Shown here: positions 1-6,138 of the stretch, piece by piece
Numbering within the stretch: the stretch's first letter is position 1
Layout: every line of letters begins with the position of its first letter
Source of the DNA: a bacterium
Lineage (GTDB): Bacteria > Krumholzibacteriota > Krumholzibacteria > LZORAL124-64-63
Direction of reading: 5' to 3'
Assembly (NCBI GenBank): GCA_021767885.1
Contig: JAASSM010000084.1
Span: forward strand, 1 to 7,111
Length of the DNA stretch: 7,111 nt
The notes under the pieces: generated by a model
The model's input: the letters and a program-made list of their open reading frames with translations, nothing else
Told to the model about the DNA's origin: nothing
Databases searched by the model: none
Made by a program: the position numbers and the translations under genes

Positions 1-1484
1 CCGGCATGCAGCCGGACCAGGTACACGCCACTGGGCATGGCGCGGCCGGCGCCGTCGCGGCCGTCCCAGGCCACGGCGTGGGATCCCGCCTCGCGGTGGC
101 CCGCCACCAGGGTGGCCACGCGCCGGCCGGCGAGGTCGTGGACGGTCAGCGTCACCGCGGCCGGCGCGGGGAGTGCGAAGCGGACCGTGGTGCCGGGATT
201 GGCGGGGTTGGGCGCCGGGGCATGCAGGCGGACGGGTCCGCCGGCCGTCGCGGGCGCCTCGCCCGGGACGCCCAGGGCGGTGTCCACGCGCGGCCAGTCC
301 GCCATACCGGCCCGGGGCCAGACCACCTCCTGGCCCGCGGTGTTGAGGAAGCGGAAGCCGGTCCCGTAGAGGCCCTCGTCCGTCAGGGTCACGGTCACCG
401 TGTAGGGCACGCCGGTGGTGAGGTCGCCGTCCCCGGCGGTCAGGGCATGCTCGTCGAGGCGGCCGCCGGGATCGCGGAGGCGCAAGGTGGCCGCCAGGGG
501 CGCATCGGCCTCGGCATCGGCGTAGACCACGGTCCAGGTGACCGGCGTGCCCGGGACCGCCACCGCGGGCTCGCAGGCCGCGTCGCGCAGACTCGGCCGC
601 TGGTTGGCGTCGCGGGCCTGCCAGGTGTCCGAGCCGAACCCGGTGCCGCTGTCGTAGGCGATCCAGAAGTACCCCAGTTCACCGAAGCCCACCCCCCAGC
701 TGTTCTTCACCAGCCACGCCCCGCGGCCGTCGTCGTAGCCGACGATGAGCACCGAGTGGCCGCCATCGGACTCGCTGACGCCGTCCCAGCGGTAGATCCC
801 GTCGGTGTAGTCGTAGAAGTCCAGGTAGACGGTGTAATTCGTGACCAGGGGGCCGTCCTGCAGGGCGGCGTTGATGGCGTCGACGTCGATGACCCCGGCG
901 GTGACCTGCACGTAGTCGCCCAGGTAGACCATGCGCTCCAGGGCGTCGTCGCAGGCCTCGCGGCAGGGGATGCGGTCGTCCGCCTGGTAGGGGAAGCAGG
1001 CCTCGTCCGGCGCGCCCTCGGTGCGCAGGAACTCCAGCGCGTCGAAGCACCAGCCCCCGCTGCAGCTGCCGAGATCCACGCAGGAGAGGACGTACTGCTC
1101 GCTGAGGTCCAGGCCGGGGATGGGCGCTCCCTGGTGCTGCATCCACCAGGTCTCGGTGGCGGCCACGGCGGAGAAGAGCCAGCACGAGCCGCAGTCCCGC
1201 TGGTCGCGCACCCGCGTGATCCAGTTGCCGCCGTTGTCCCGCCAGTCCAGGGTCAGGGGCAGGTCCGTACGCTGGCGCTCGAGCGGGCCCACCCAGTCGG
1301 TGGGCATGGGCGAGCCGTTGCGGAGCGTGCGCTGGGCGGGGGTCAGGCCGGTGTCCGCTGTGCCCTCATCGGCCAGCGCCGGGCCGGCCGCGCCATGCGG
1401 CAGGCCGGACAGCGCCACCGCGATGGCGAGCATGACCGCCCAGCGCGGCAGCGGAAGGGACCGGCGGACGGTCGGTGGTCGCAT
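1..1484 (-). CDS. Secreted papain-like (C1A) cysteine protease with C-terminal FlgD-type Ig-like domain, 3' end cut by window edge
   Basis: This is a secreted endopeptidase of the papain family. Residues 1-38 form a signal peptide: Arg7/Arg8, a hydrophobic core at about 15-28, and an Ala-Leu-Ala cleavage site. The catalytic domain spans about 75-280. It shows the oxyanion Gln95, the active-site motif DCGSCWLFS with nucleophile Cys101, a Gly-Gly-Trp motif after SCVDLGSCS, His243 in DGGHSVLIVGYDD, and Asn261 in VKNSWG, so the triad is complete. Only about 35 residues separate the signal peptide from the mature-type sequence LDWRDNGGNW, so no I29 inhibitor prodomain fits. A beta-rich linker (about 285-400) leads to a FlgD-like Ig domain from about 416, starting near APAPNPANPG and reaching SGVYLVRLHAG at the edge. 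In this family only about 15 more residues are expected. Such tails often serve as cell-surface or secretion sorting domains. GGAGG lies 9 bases before the ATG. Confidence 0.93.
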   Translation of the reverse strand, partial: MRPPTVRRSLPLPRWAVMLAIAVALSGLPHGAAGPALADEGTADTGLTPAQRTLRNGSPMPTDWVGPLERQRTDLPLTLDWRDNGGNWITRVRDQRDCGSCWLFSAVAATETWWMQHQGAPIPGLDLSEQYVLSCVDLGSCSGGWCFDALEFLRTEGAPDEACFPYQADDRIPCREACDDALERMVYLGDYVQVTAGVIDVDAINAALQDGPLVTNYTVYLDFYDYTDGIYRWDGVSESDGGHSVLIVGYDDGRGAWLVKNSWGVGFGELGYFWIAYDSGTGFGSDTWQARDANQRPSLRDAACEPAVAVPGTPVTWTVVYADAEADAPLAATLRLRDPGGRLDEHALTAGDGDLTTGVPYTVTVTLTDEGLYGTGFRFLNTAGQEVVWPRAGMADWPRVDTALGVPGEAPATAGGPVRLHAPAPNPANPGTTVRFALPAPAAVTLTVHDLAGRRVATLVAGHREAGSHAVAWDGRDGAGRAMPSGVYLVRLHA

Positions 1485-1539
1485 GGTTCGGTGCCTCCAA
1501 GAGGGGTGGTGTGGGCGTCGGCCCCGGGCCGGCGCGGGA

Positions 1540-1567
1540 TGACCCGGACCCCCGGAGGGCCCGGTCA
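1540..1567 (-). terminator. 28-bp GC-rich near-palindrome after the 596-aa gene, possible terminator
   Basis: Eleven of 14 positions pair across a centre at CCGG, with outer arms TGACC and GGTCA. It lies about 43 bases past the stop codon of the 596-residue gene and about 55 bases before the protease start. No T-run follows on either strand, so an intrinsic terminator is only a possibility. An operator for the protease gene or a processing stem would fit equally well. Confidence 0.3.
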
Positions 1568-1609
1568 CCGGTTCGACGAGCAGGCGATGCGGCCGGCGGG
1601 CCGTGGCGC

Positions 1610-3400
1610 TCAGACGAGCTCCAGCCAGGAGAACCACAGCGGGTGGTGCTCCTTGTACCAGGTGAGGACCTCGCGCAGGACCGCCTGCTGCTCGGGGAAG
1701 ATGACGTCGTCGGCGATGGCATCGAACCGCAGCCGGATGCCGTCCTCGCCGAAGTGCTCCAGGGCCTCCGAGCACAGCGTCTGCAGCTCGTTGCGGATGC
1801 GGCCGGAGTCGGAGATCTTCACCGCCCGCCGGGTCCAGTCCTCGCCGCGGAAGAAGCGGATCAGCAGCGGGTTGCAGACCAGGGGCCGGACCTCCGCCTC
1901 CTCCATGAAGCGCAGGGTGAGCTTGACCTGCTTGCTGCCGCGGGGCGTGGACAGGCGCACGGTGACCCGGTAGGTGTCCGCGTCGAGGGTCTCCACGCCG
2001 GGGGCGCCGGTGTAGGGGTCGTCCAGCATGAAGCCGGCCAGGGCCATGACGTCCCACTTCTTCCTCGGCAGGAAGTCATCGGCCGAGAGGACGCGCTTGC
2101 CCAGGGGGATGCCGGCGTCGCGGGCCTCGCGGATCCACTCCTGGTAGCGGGTCTCCATGTCCGCGTCCACGTCCTCGCCCAGGACCGCGGCGAGCTGCTT
2201 GCGGAAGTCCGGCGCCTCGGCGTCCAGGTGCATGATGCGCGCCTCCTTGTCCCAGGGCAGGGCGAACCGGGAGGTCAGCACGGCGAGGGAGATGTCCAGG
2301 TCCAGGATGGGCGCCAGGCTGGCCGCCTGCATGGCCTCGGCGCTGGCCGCGTAGCCGTCGAGGATCAGCAGGTGGCGGTTGCCGGAGCTGTCGAGCCAGG
2401 TCCCCACCTCGTAGGTGGGCGCGTAGGTGCCGCTGTCGTTGAAGAGCTCCATGCCCGAGGGGAGCTTCCAGCCGGGCTCGGCCACGTGGGCGCCCACGGC
2501 GCGCCACTGGTCCCAGATGCCGCCGATGCGGGGCTCGCGGCTGGGGCCGCTGAGGGTCCAGACGTGGACGTTGCCGGCCTCCAGGTCGGGCCAGGTCTTC
2601 TGGATCACGTCGAGGACCTTGTCGCGCGGGGTGTGGAAGTCCAGGAGCAGGGACTCCCGCTCGGCGGTGGCGCTCACCTCGCGGGGCAGGATGAGGTTGC
2701 CCATGTAGCCCTCGTAGGGCCGGGTGACGGAGAGGGGCTGGTCGAAGAGGTGGAAGACGGCCATGGGGCCGGTGGGCGCGCCCTTGGCGAAGCGGGAGGT
2801 GTTCTCCAGGGTGTCCACCGCGGCGCCCCAGACCGTGATGCCGGCCTGGTCGATGCGGCGCTGGAAGTCCTCCCAGCCGTAGTCGGGATCGTTGATCAGG
2901 CGCTGGACCTGCCGATCGAGATACCGCGCCACCTGCGGGCGGGCGTAGATGCGGCCGAAGCCCAGCAGCGGGTTGCTGCCCATGTCCGGACTCTCGCCGC
3001 CCTTGGGCATGAGGCCCTCGCCCAGGCAGACCATCACCGCGTGGTTCTCGGGCAGGGTGCGCGTCAGGTACCAGAGCCCCTCGCTCATGAGGTAGGCGCT
3101 GATGGCGTCGGCGTCCTTCTTGACGCGGTTGATCTCCTTCTTGTCCTTGCCCGCGCCCTCGCCGTAGCGGCCGAAGAGCCGCGTGCCCAGGGCCGCCACG
3201 CCGGTGGCCATGATGAAGAGCCGCTCGAGGCCGCCGCCCACGAAGGTGATGTCGTCGGAGAGCTCCTCGTGGCCACGGCCGTCCAGCCAGGCCACGTCCA
3301 CGTCCTCGAGCCAGATGTGGAACCGGCCGAGGATGGGGCGGGTGTCGAAGGCCCACTGGGCGATGAGATTGCGCTTGGCCATGGATTCGGGCGTGGACAT
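1610..3400 (-). CDS. Conserved-looking hypothetical protein, 596 aa, family not recognised
   Basis: I do not recognise this protein. It is a full-length cytosolic-type sequence with no signal peptide and no membrane segment. Codon usage matches its neighbours, and the amino-acid sequence is ordinary (many aromatic residues, balanced charges), which supports a real gene. Notable stretches are a Trp/Asp-rich start (FHIWLEDVDVAWLD, 27-40), a lysine-rich helix (85-95), a Gly-rich segment (126-151, including GEGLMPKGG and GSNPLLGFGR), LLILDGY (344-350) and a C-terminal WYKEHHPLWFSWLE (581-594). It has only three cysteines (125, 509, 543). An upstream in-frame start at 3496 would add 32 residues. 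I prefer the ATG at 3400 because GGAGG sits 9 bases before it and the added residues look like translated leader. It lies between an exported PPC protein and a secreted protease on the same strand, but the gaps of about 105-125 bases say little about shared function. Confidence 0.85.
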   Translation of the reverse strand: MSTPESMAKRNLIAQWAFDTRPILGRFHIWLEDVDVAWLDGRGHEELSDDITFVGGGLERLFIMATGVAALGTRLFGRYGEGAGKDKKEINRVKKDADAISAYLMSEGLWYLTRTLPENHAVMVCLGEGLMPKGGESPDMGSNPLLGFGRIYARPQVARYLDRQVQRLINDPDYGWEDFQRRIDQAGITVWGAAVDTLENTSRFAKGAPTGPMAVFHLFDQPLSVTRPYEGYMGNLILPREVSATAERESLLLDFHTPRDKVLDVIQKTWPDLEAGNVHVWTLSGPSREPRIGGIWDQWRAVGAHVAEPGWKLPSGMELFNDSGTYAPTYEVGTWLDSSGNRHLLILDGYAASAEAMQAASLAPILDLDISLAVLTSRFALPWDKEARIMHLDAEAPDFRKQLAAVLGEDVDADMETRYQEWIREARDAGIPLGKRVLSADDFLPRKKWDVMALAGFMLDDPYTGAPGVETLDADTYRVTVRLSTPRGSKQVKLTLRFMEEAEVRPLVCNPLLIRFFRGEDWTRRAVKISDSGRIRNELQTLCSEALEHFGEDGIRLRFDAIADDVIFPEQQAVLREVLTWYKEHHPLWFSWLELV

Positions 3401-3409
3401 CGGGGAAGA

Positions 3410-3414
3410 CCTCC
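3410..3414 (-). promoter_or_regulatory. Shine-Dalgarno GGAGG setting the start at 3400
   Basis: GGAGG on the minus strand is 9 bases before the ATG at 3400. No comparable site precedes the upstream in-frame start at 3496, so the shorter 596-residue product is favoured. Confidence 0.75.
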
Positions 3415-3505
3415 GGGGCTGGTCAGCGGGCGGAACGCGGTCGATCGCTGGAAACCTAACCAGGGTATCACGATCCGCACCCCGGGAAAACGGCAATCGG
3501 TCGGC

Positions 3506-4591
3506 TCATCGGTAGAGCGCCCGGACCTGGCTGAGGGTCCGCGTCTCCACGGCCACCGGGCCGCTCTCCAGGCCGGTCAGCCACAGCACGTAGTCGAACT
3601 CCGCGCCGCCGTCGCCGTCGGGATCCATCCATGTCGGCGGCTCGAACGTGGTCGGTCCGGTCCAGATCCAGACCGTGGCGCCGGGCTCGCCGGTGACCGT
3701 CATGGTGGCCGGCTGGCAGGCGCCGCCCTGCACGGTCTGCAGCACGGCGACGTCGCTGCACTCCTGGGGACCGAGTTCGAAGAGGTAGAGCGGCGCCTCC
3801 GCGTCCACGGTGATCTCGACCACGCCGAGCGGGCCGAGGATGATCTCCAGCCAGTCGGTATCGCGCGTGGAGGACTGTTGCATCTGGTACCAGCCGGACC
3901 GGCCGTGGAACACCAGCTCGCCGGCCGGATCGCCGGGCAGCAGTTGCCAGACGCTGTCCGGGCACGACCCGGAGCAGCCGTTGTTGTGGCAGTCCTCGTA
4001 ATCGGGGACGAGCGGGGGCTCGCCCTCGGCGACGGCGCCGGCGGGGATGTCCAGATCGCAGGGCGTGAACTCCGAGACGGCGAGCTCGTACTCGCCGCTC
4101 TCGGTGCCATAGCCGTCGATCACGATGTAGGACGGCTCGCCCCCGGCCAGGGCGACGCCCTCCAGCAGGGAGACGTACTGGCCGCAGGGATCGCCGGAGT
4201 AGTGGTCGTCGTTGCAGCCGAGGAGGTTCATGGCGGCATCGTAGACGTAGACCTTGGTGTCGTACTGCGAGCCGCAGAGGTCGATGGTCACCTGCATGGC
4301 CACGGCCGGCGTGACCCGGTAGACCACGTCCGGGGCCATGCCCGTGAAGGGGCAGACCTCGTCGTAGTCGTCGGTGTAGCCGGTGGTGGTGCCGCCTCCG
4401 GTATAGGGGATGGCGATGGGCACGGCGTCGGCGATGGTATCGCCGCCCTGGCGGATCATGGCGGGATCCGGTGGCGCGGGCGTCCCCGGGGAAGCGACAC
4501 GGTCGGGAGCCTGCCGGCCGAGATCCGTGGCGCAGGCGAGTCCCGCAGCGGTCATCAGCACGACGATCAAGACGGTGGCGATCCGGCGCAT
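3506..4591 (-). CDS. Exported PPC (pre-peptidase C-terminal) domain protein, 361 aa
   Basis: This is an envelope or secreted protein with no enzymatic domain visible. Residues 1-21 form an export signal (MRRIATVLIVVLMTAAG core). Cys20 in GLACA could be a lipidation site, but the -3 residue is Gly rather than Leu, so signal peptidase I cleavage after ACA is an alternative. A Pro-rich linker (28-48) precedes a PPC beta-sandwich at about 50-175. Its typical marks are GGDTIADAVPI, DDYDEVCPFTG, PDVVYRVTP, VTIDLCGSQYDTKVYVYD, CNDD, and YIVIDGYG followed by GEYEL. The second half (about 178-361) is another Cys-containing beta-rich region with no motif I can name. PPC domains normally accompany secreted peptidases. 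Here the domain stands alone, with a secreted cysteine protease two genes downstream. The ATG at 4591 is chosen over 4597 because GAGGAG is 6 bases before the former and directly abuts the latter. Confidence 0.88.
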   Translation of the reverse strand: MRRIATVLIVVLMTAAGLACATDLGRQAPDRVASPGTPAPPDPAMIRQGGDTIADAVPIAIPYTGGGTTTGYTDDYDEVCPFTGMAPDVVYRVTPAVAMQVTIDLCGSQYDTKVYVYDAAMNLLGCNDDHYSGDPCGQYVSLLEGVALAGGEPSYIVIDGYGTESGEYELAVSEFTPCDLDIPAGAVAEGEPPLVPDYEDCHNNGCSGSCPDSVWQLLPGDPAGELVFHGRSGWYQMQQSSTRDTDWLEIILGPLGVVEITVDAEAPLYLFELGPQECSDVAVLQTVQGGACQPATMTVTGEPGATVWIWTGPTTFEPPTWMDPDGDGGAEFDYVLWLTGLESGPVAVETRTLSQVRALYR

Positions 4592-4597
4592 GAGCAT

Positions 4598-4603
4598 CTC
4601 CTC
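4598..4603 (-). promoter_or_regulatory. Shine-Dalgarno GAGGAG deciding between two close ATGs
   Basis: Two in-frame ATGs lie 6 bases apart (4597 and 4591). GAGGAG directly abuts the first, leaving no spacer, and leaves a 6-base spacer to the second. Initiation at 4591 is therefore favoured. Confidence 0.65.
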
Positions 4604-4636
4604 GGCAGGAGCAGGGAGTGTCGGGCGAGCCCCGCC

Positions 4637-4645
4637 ATCCTACCA
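4637..4645 (-). promoter_or_regulatory. Candidate extended -10 promoter for the PPC-domain gene
   Basis: On the minus strand TGG-TAGGAT matches the extended -10 pattern TGn-TAnnAT. It would start transcription near 4630, giving a leader of about 40 bases that contains the GAGGAG. No good -35 box is visible at 16-18 bases, which extended -10 promoters can tolerate. Confidence 0.3.
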
Positions 4646-4683
4646 CACGACGTCTGCGAGTTGAGGCACGATCTTCAGTTCGC

Positions 4684-4699
4684 CGGCCACCATTGGCCG
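4684..4699. repeat. Short perfect inverted repeat in the divergent intergenic region
   Basis: CGGCCA and TGGCCG form a perfect 6-bp stem around a 4-base CCAT loop. It lies between the divergently transcribed PPC-domain and thioesterase genes, so an operator serving one or both is possible. A stem this short in GC-rich DNA can also occur by chance. Confidence 0.3.
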
Positions 4700-4804
4700 C
4701 CCCCATGAAACGTTCCTAGTCTGGTGGTGCCGCTGCACGCGGTGCCCCGCCTTCGGCCGCTTGCCGCCGTGCGGGGGCCGACGACCGTTGACGAGCGCCC
4801 TCCT

Positions 4805-4808
4805 GGAG
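4805..4808 (+). promoter_or_regulatory. Shine-Dalgarno GGAG setting the thioesterase start
   Basis: GGAG is 8 bases before the ATG at 4817. A GTG at 4724 in the same frame would add 31 Pro/Arg/Val-rich residues with no hotdog-family character, and no Shine-Dalgarno sequence precedes it. Confidence 0.7.
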
Positions 4809-4816
4809 TACCTGCC

Positions 4817-5338
4817 ATGACCGAGCTGCCCCGCCCCGCCATCCAGCACCGCTACCCGGCCGACGTGGCCCACTGCTACGGCTGCGGCCACCTCAACCCG
4901 GCCGGCCACCGCATCGAGAGCCACATCGAGGGCGAGCAGACGGTGGCCCGGTTCACGCCCGAGCCGCATCACACGGCCATCCCCGGCTACGTCTACGGCG
5001 GGCTGATCGCCTCGCTCATCGACTGCCACGGCACGGGCACGGCCGCGGCGGCCGGAGCCGCCCTCGAGGCGGCGGACGACCCGGACCGGGCTCCGGCGCT
5101 CGATCCGGCGGTCCTGGCCGGCGGGGCGCCCATGCCCCGCTACGTCACCGCGAAATTGGAGATCAGCTACCGGCGCCCCACGCCCCTGGGCCCGCCGCTG
5201 GAACTCCGGGGTTCGGTGCGCGAGCGCAGTGCGCGGAAGGTGGTCGTGGACATCACGCTGAGTTGCGCCGGCGAGATCACCGCCGAGGGCGTGGTGGTGG
5301 CGGTCCGGATGCCGGAGCACATGTCCGCCGATCGCTAG
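4817..5338 (+). CDS. PaaI-like hotdog-fold acyl-CoA thioesterase, 173 aa
   Basis: This is a probable cytosolic thioesterase that hydrolyses acyl-CoA or a similar thioester; the substrate cannot be read from the sequence. The N-terminus has the family's HCYGCGHLNPAGH motif (19-31, Cys20 and Cys23). The central hotdog helix is YVYGGLIASLIDCHGTGTA (about 58-75). Asp69 is the likely catalytic or substrate-positioning acid, and a Tyr stands where many PaaI proteins have His before Gly-Gly. The beta-strands VTAKLEISYRRPTPLG, LELRGSV, VVVDITL and AEGVVVAVRM follow in the usual order. About 20 residues between the helix and the next strand (80-105) are Ala/Asp/Pro-rich and look like a loop insertion. 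The length is normal for the family. The gene ends 2 bases before the first of the operator-like repeats controlling the next gene, so it is probably a separate transcription unit. Confidence 0.88.
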   Translation: MTELPRPAIQHRYPADVAHCYGCGHLNPAGHRIESHIEGEQTVARFTPEPHHTAIPGYVYGGLIASLIDCHGTGTAAAAGAALEAADDPDRAPALDPAVLAGGAPMPRYVTAKLEISYRRPTPLGPPLELRGSVRERSARKVVVDITLSCAGEITAEGVVVAVRMPEHMSADR

Positions 5339-5340
5339 AA

Positions 5341-5358
5341 TTGGCATTTAATGACCAA
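5341..5358. promoter_or_regulatory. Operator-like repeat, copy 1
   Basis: The sequence TTGGCATTTAATGACCAA is the first of three 18-bp elements sharing TTGGC-N6-TG-R-CCAA. The flanking AA and TT extend its symmetry to 6-bp arms (AATTGG/CCAATT). Its centre is about 82 bases before the predicted transcription start of the SatD gene. Confidence 0.7.
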
Positions 5359-5369
5359 TTTTCTTCTCG

Positions 5370-5387
5370 TTGGCTCATTTTGGCCAA
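5370..5387. promoter_or_regulatory. Operator-like repeat, copy 2
   Basis: The sequence TTGGCTCATTTTGGCCAA has perfect 5-bp arms TTGGC/GCCAA around 8 bases. It begins 29 bases after copy 1 and ends about 10 bases upstream of the candidate -35 box. Confidence 0.72.
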
Positions 5388-5397
5388 TATTTTTCCC

Positions 5398-5425
5398 TGG
5401 ACAGCCCGCAGGGTTGGCGTAATAT
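5398..5425 (+). promoter_or_regulatory. Candidate promoter of the SatD-DUF3307 operon
   Basis: TGGACA (5398-5403, five of six to TTGACA) is followed after 16 bases by TAATAT (5420-5425, four of six to TATAAT). A start about 7 bases past the -10 box would fall at 5432-5434, at the ATG. Operator copy 3 covers the -10 box and copy 2 lies just upstream of the -35, an arrangement typical of repression. Confidence 0.5.
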
Positions 5426-5431
5426 GGCCAA
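5414..5431. promoter_or_regulatory. Operator-like repeat, copy 3, overlapping the -10 box
   Basis: The sequence TTGGCGTAATATGGCCAA has perfect 5-bp arms TTGGC/GCCAA around 8 bases. It begins 44 bases after copy 2 and contains the candidate -10 TAATAT. It ends 2 bases before the SatD start codon, so a bound protein would block polymerase access. Confidence 0.72.
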
Positions 5432-5433
5432 CC

Positions 5434-6138
5434 ATGACGACCTTGGCCGATTCCGACCCTCGCGCCTACCTGGCCGTGATCGCCGACATCCGCGGCTCGC
5501 GGCAGCTTGCCGACCGGCGCGGCGTCCAGGAGCGCCTCCACCGCGTGCTCGGCGACCTCGACCGCCAGTTCGCCGCGGTGATCGCCGCCCGCTTCGCCAT
5601 CACCACCGGTGACGAGTTCCAGGTCCTGCTCACCGATCCGGCGGCCGGGATCCCGGTGGTGGTGGCCTGCGACGAGGCCCTGCCCGACCTCTCGCTGCGC
5701 TGGGGCCTGGGCTGGGGGCCGCTCGCCACGCGCCTCGAGCACCGCGCGGTGGGCATGGACGGTCCCTGCTTCCATGCCGCCCGCGCGGCCATCGACTGGG
5801 CCGCCGACCACGACCGGTGGCTCGCCGCACGCGGCCTCGATGCCGGGGCCGAGGCCGCGCTCGACGGCATCTTCGCCCTGCTGGGCGCCGTGCGCGCCGG
5901 CTGGACGGCGAAGCAGGCCGCCGCCGTGGCCGGCCGCCGCCACGCCACCACCCAGCGCGCCCTGGCCGCGCAGCTGGACATCGACCCCTCCACGCTGAGC
6001 AAGCGGCTGAAGAGCGCGCTGTACGAGGAGGTGACCGCCGCCGAGGCGGCCGCCGCGAGCCTGCTCGCACGCTTCGCGCGGACCAGCGGCCGCACGGATC
6101 TCGCGGCATCGACCACCGACCCGGAGGCCGGCCCATGA
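5434..6138 (+). CDS. SatD-family protein: cyclase-like N-terminal region plus C-terminal helix-turn-helix, 234 aa
   Basis: This cytosolic protein belongs to the SatD family, named after a Streptococcus mutans acid-tolerance gene of undefined biochemistry. The family core starts at YLAVIADIRGSRQL (12-25), followed by an amphipathic helix, then FAITTGDEFQVLL (54-66), LRWGLGWG (88-95) and VGMDGPCFHAARAAI (106-120). I read this order as class III nucleotidyl-cyclase-like: Asp18 and Asp60 sit where the two metal-binding aspartates would be and Arg117 matches the VNxAAR arginine. Phe113 replaces the transition-state Asn, so nucleotide binding without cyclase activity is plausible. Residues 157-196 (WTAKQAAAVAGRR to LDIDPSTLSKRLKSAL) look like a helix-turn-helix. 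The ATG at 5434 fits the family N-terminus; longer in-frame starts would overlap the thioesterase gene. No Shine-Dalgarno sequence is present. The gene overlaps the DUF3307 gene by four bases, so the two are probably translationally coupled. Confidence 0.85.
   Translation: MTTLADSDPRAYLAVIADIRGSRQLADRRGVQERLHRVLGDLDRQFAAVIAARFAITTGDEFQVLLTDPAAGIPVVVACDEALPDLSLRWGLGWGPLATRLEHRAVGMDGPCFHAARAAIDWAADHDRWLAARGLDAGAEAALDGIFALLGAVRAGWTAKQAAAVAGRRHATTQRALAAQLDIDPSTLSKRLKSALYEEVTAAEAAAASLLARFARTSGRTDLAASTTDPEAGP

Noticed and set aside
6..1973. Open frame of 655 codons on the plus strand antisense to the protease
   Set aside because: It covers a protease with a complete catalytic triad on the opposite strand, and its own translation is repetitive Gly/Ala/Arg/Val with no domain.
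3401..3505. Promoter or terminator between the PPC and 596-aa genes
   Set aside because: TAGGTT and a TTTT run are present on the minus strand, but no matching -35 box or stem accompanies them.
1475..4708. Open frame of 1077 codons on the plus strand antisense to the 596-aa and PPC genes
   Set aside because: It is the antisense shadow of two well-supported genes in GC-rich DNA: low-complexity Gly/Ala/Val/Asp composition, no recognisable domain and no ribosome site.
5395..5413. CCCTG-N9-CAGGG hairpin as a terminator for the thioesterase gene
   Set aside because: The T-run lies before, not after, the stem on the plus strand, and the element falls inside the candidate SatD promoter.
5441..5458. 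Fourth operator copy starting at TTGGCC inside the SatD coding region
   Set aside because: Only the left half-site is present; no CCAA arm occurs at the required distance.
5424..5612. ATG at 5424 with a Shine-Dalgarno-free frame overlapping the SatD start
   Set aside because: It is in a different frame from SatD and yields an Arg/Pro-rich peptide, the usual appearance of a shifted frame in this composition.
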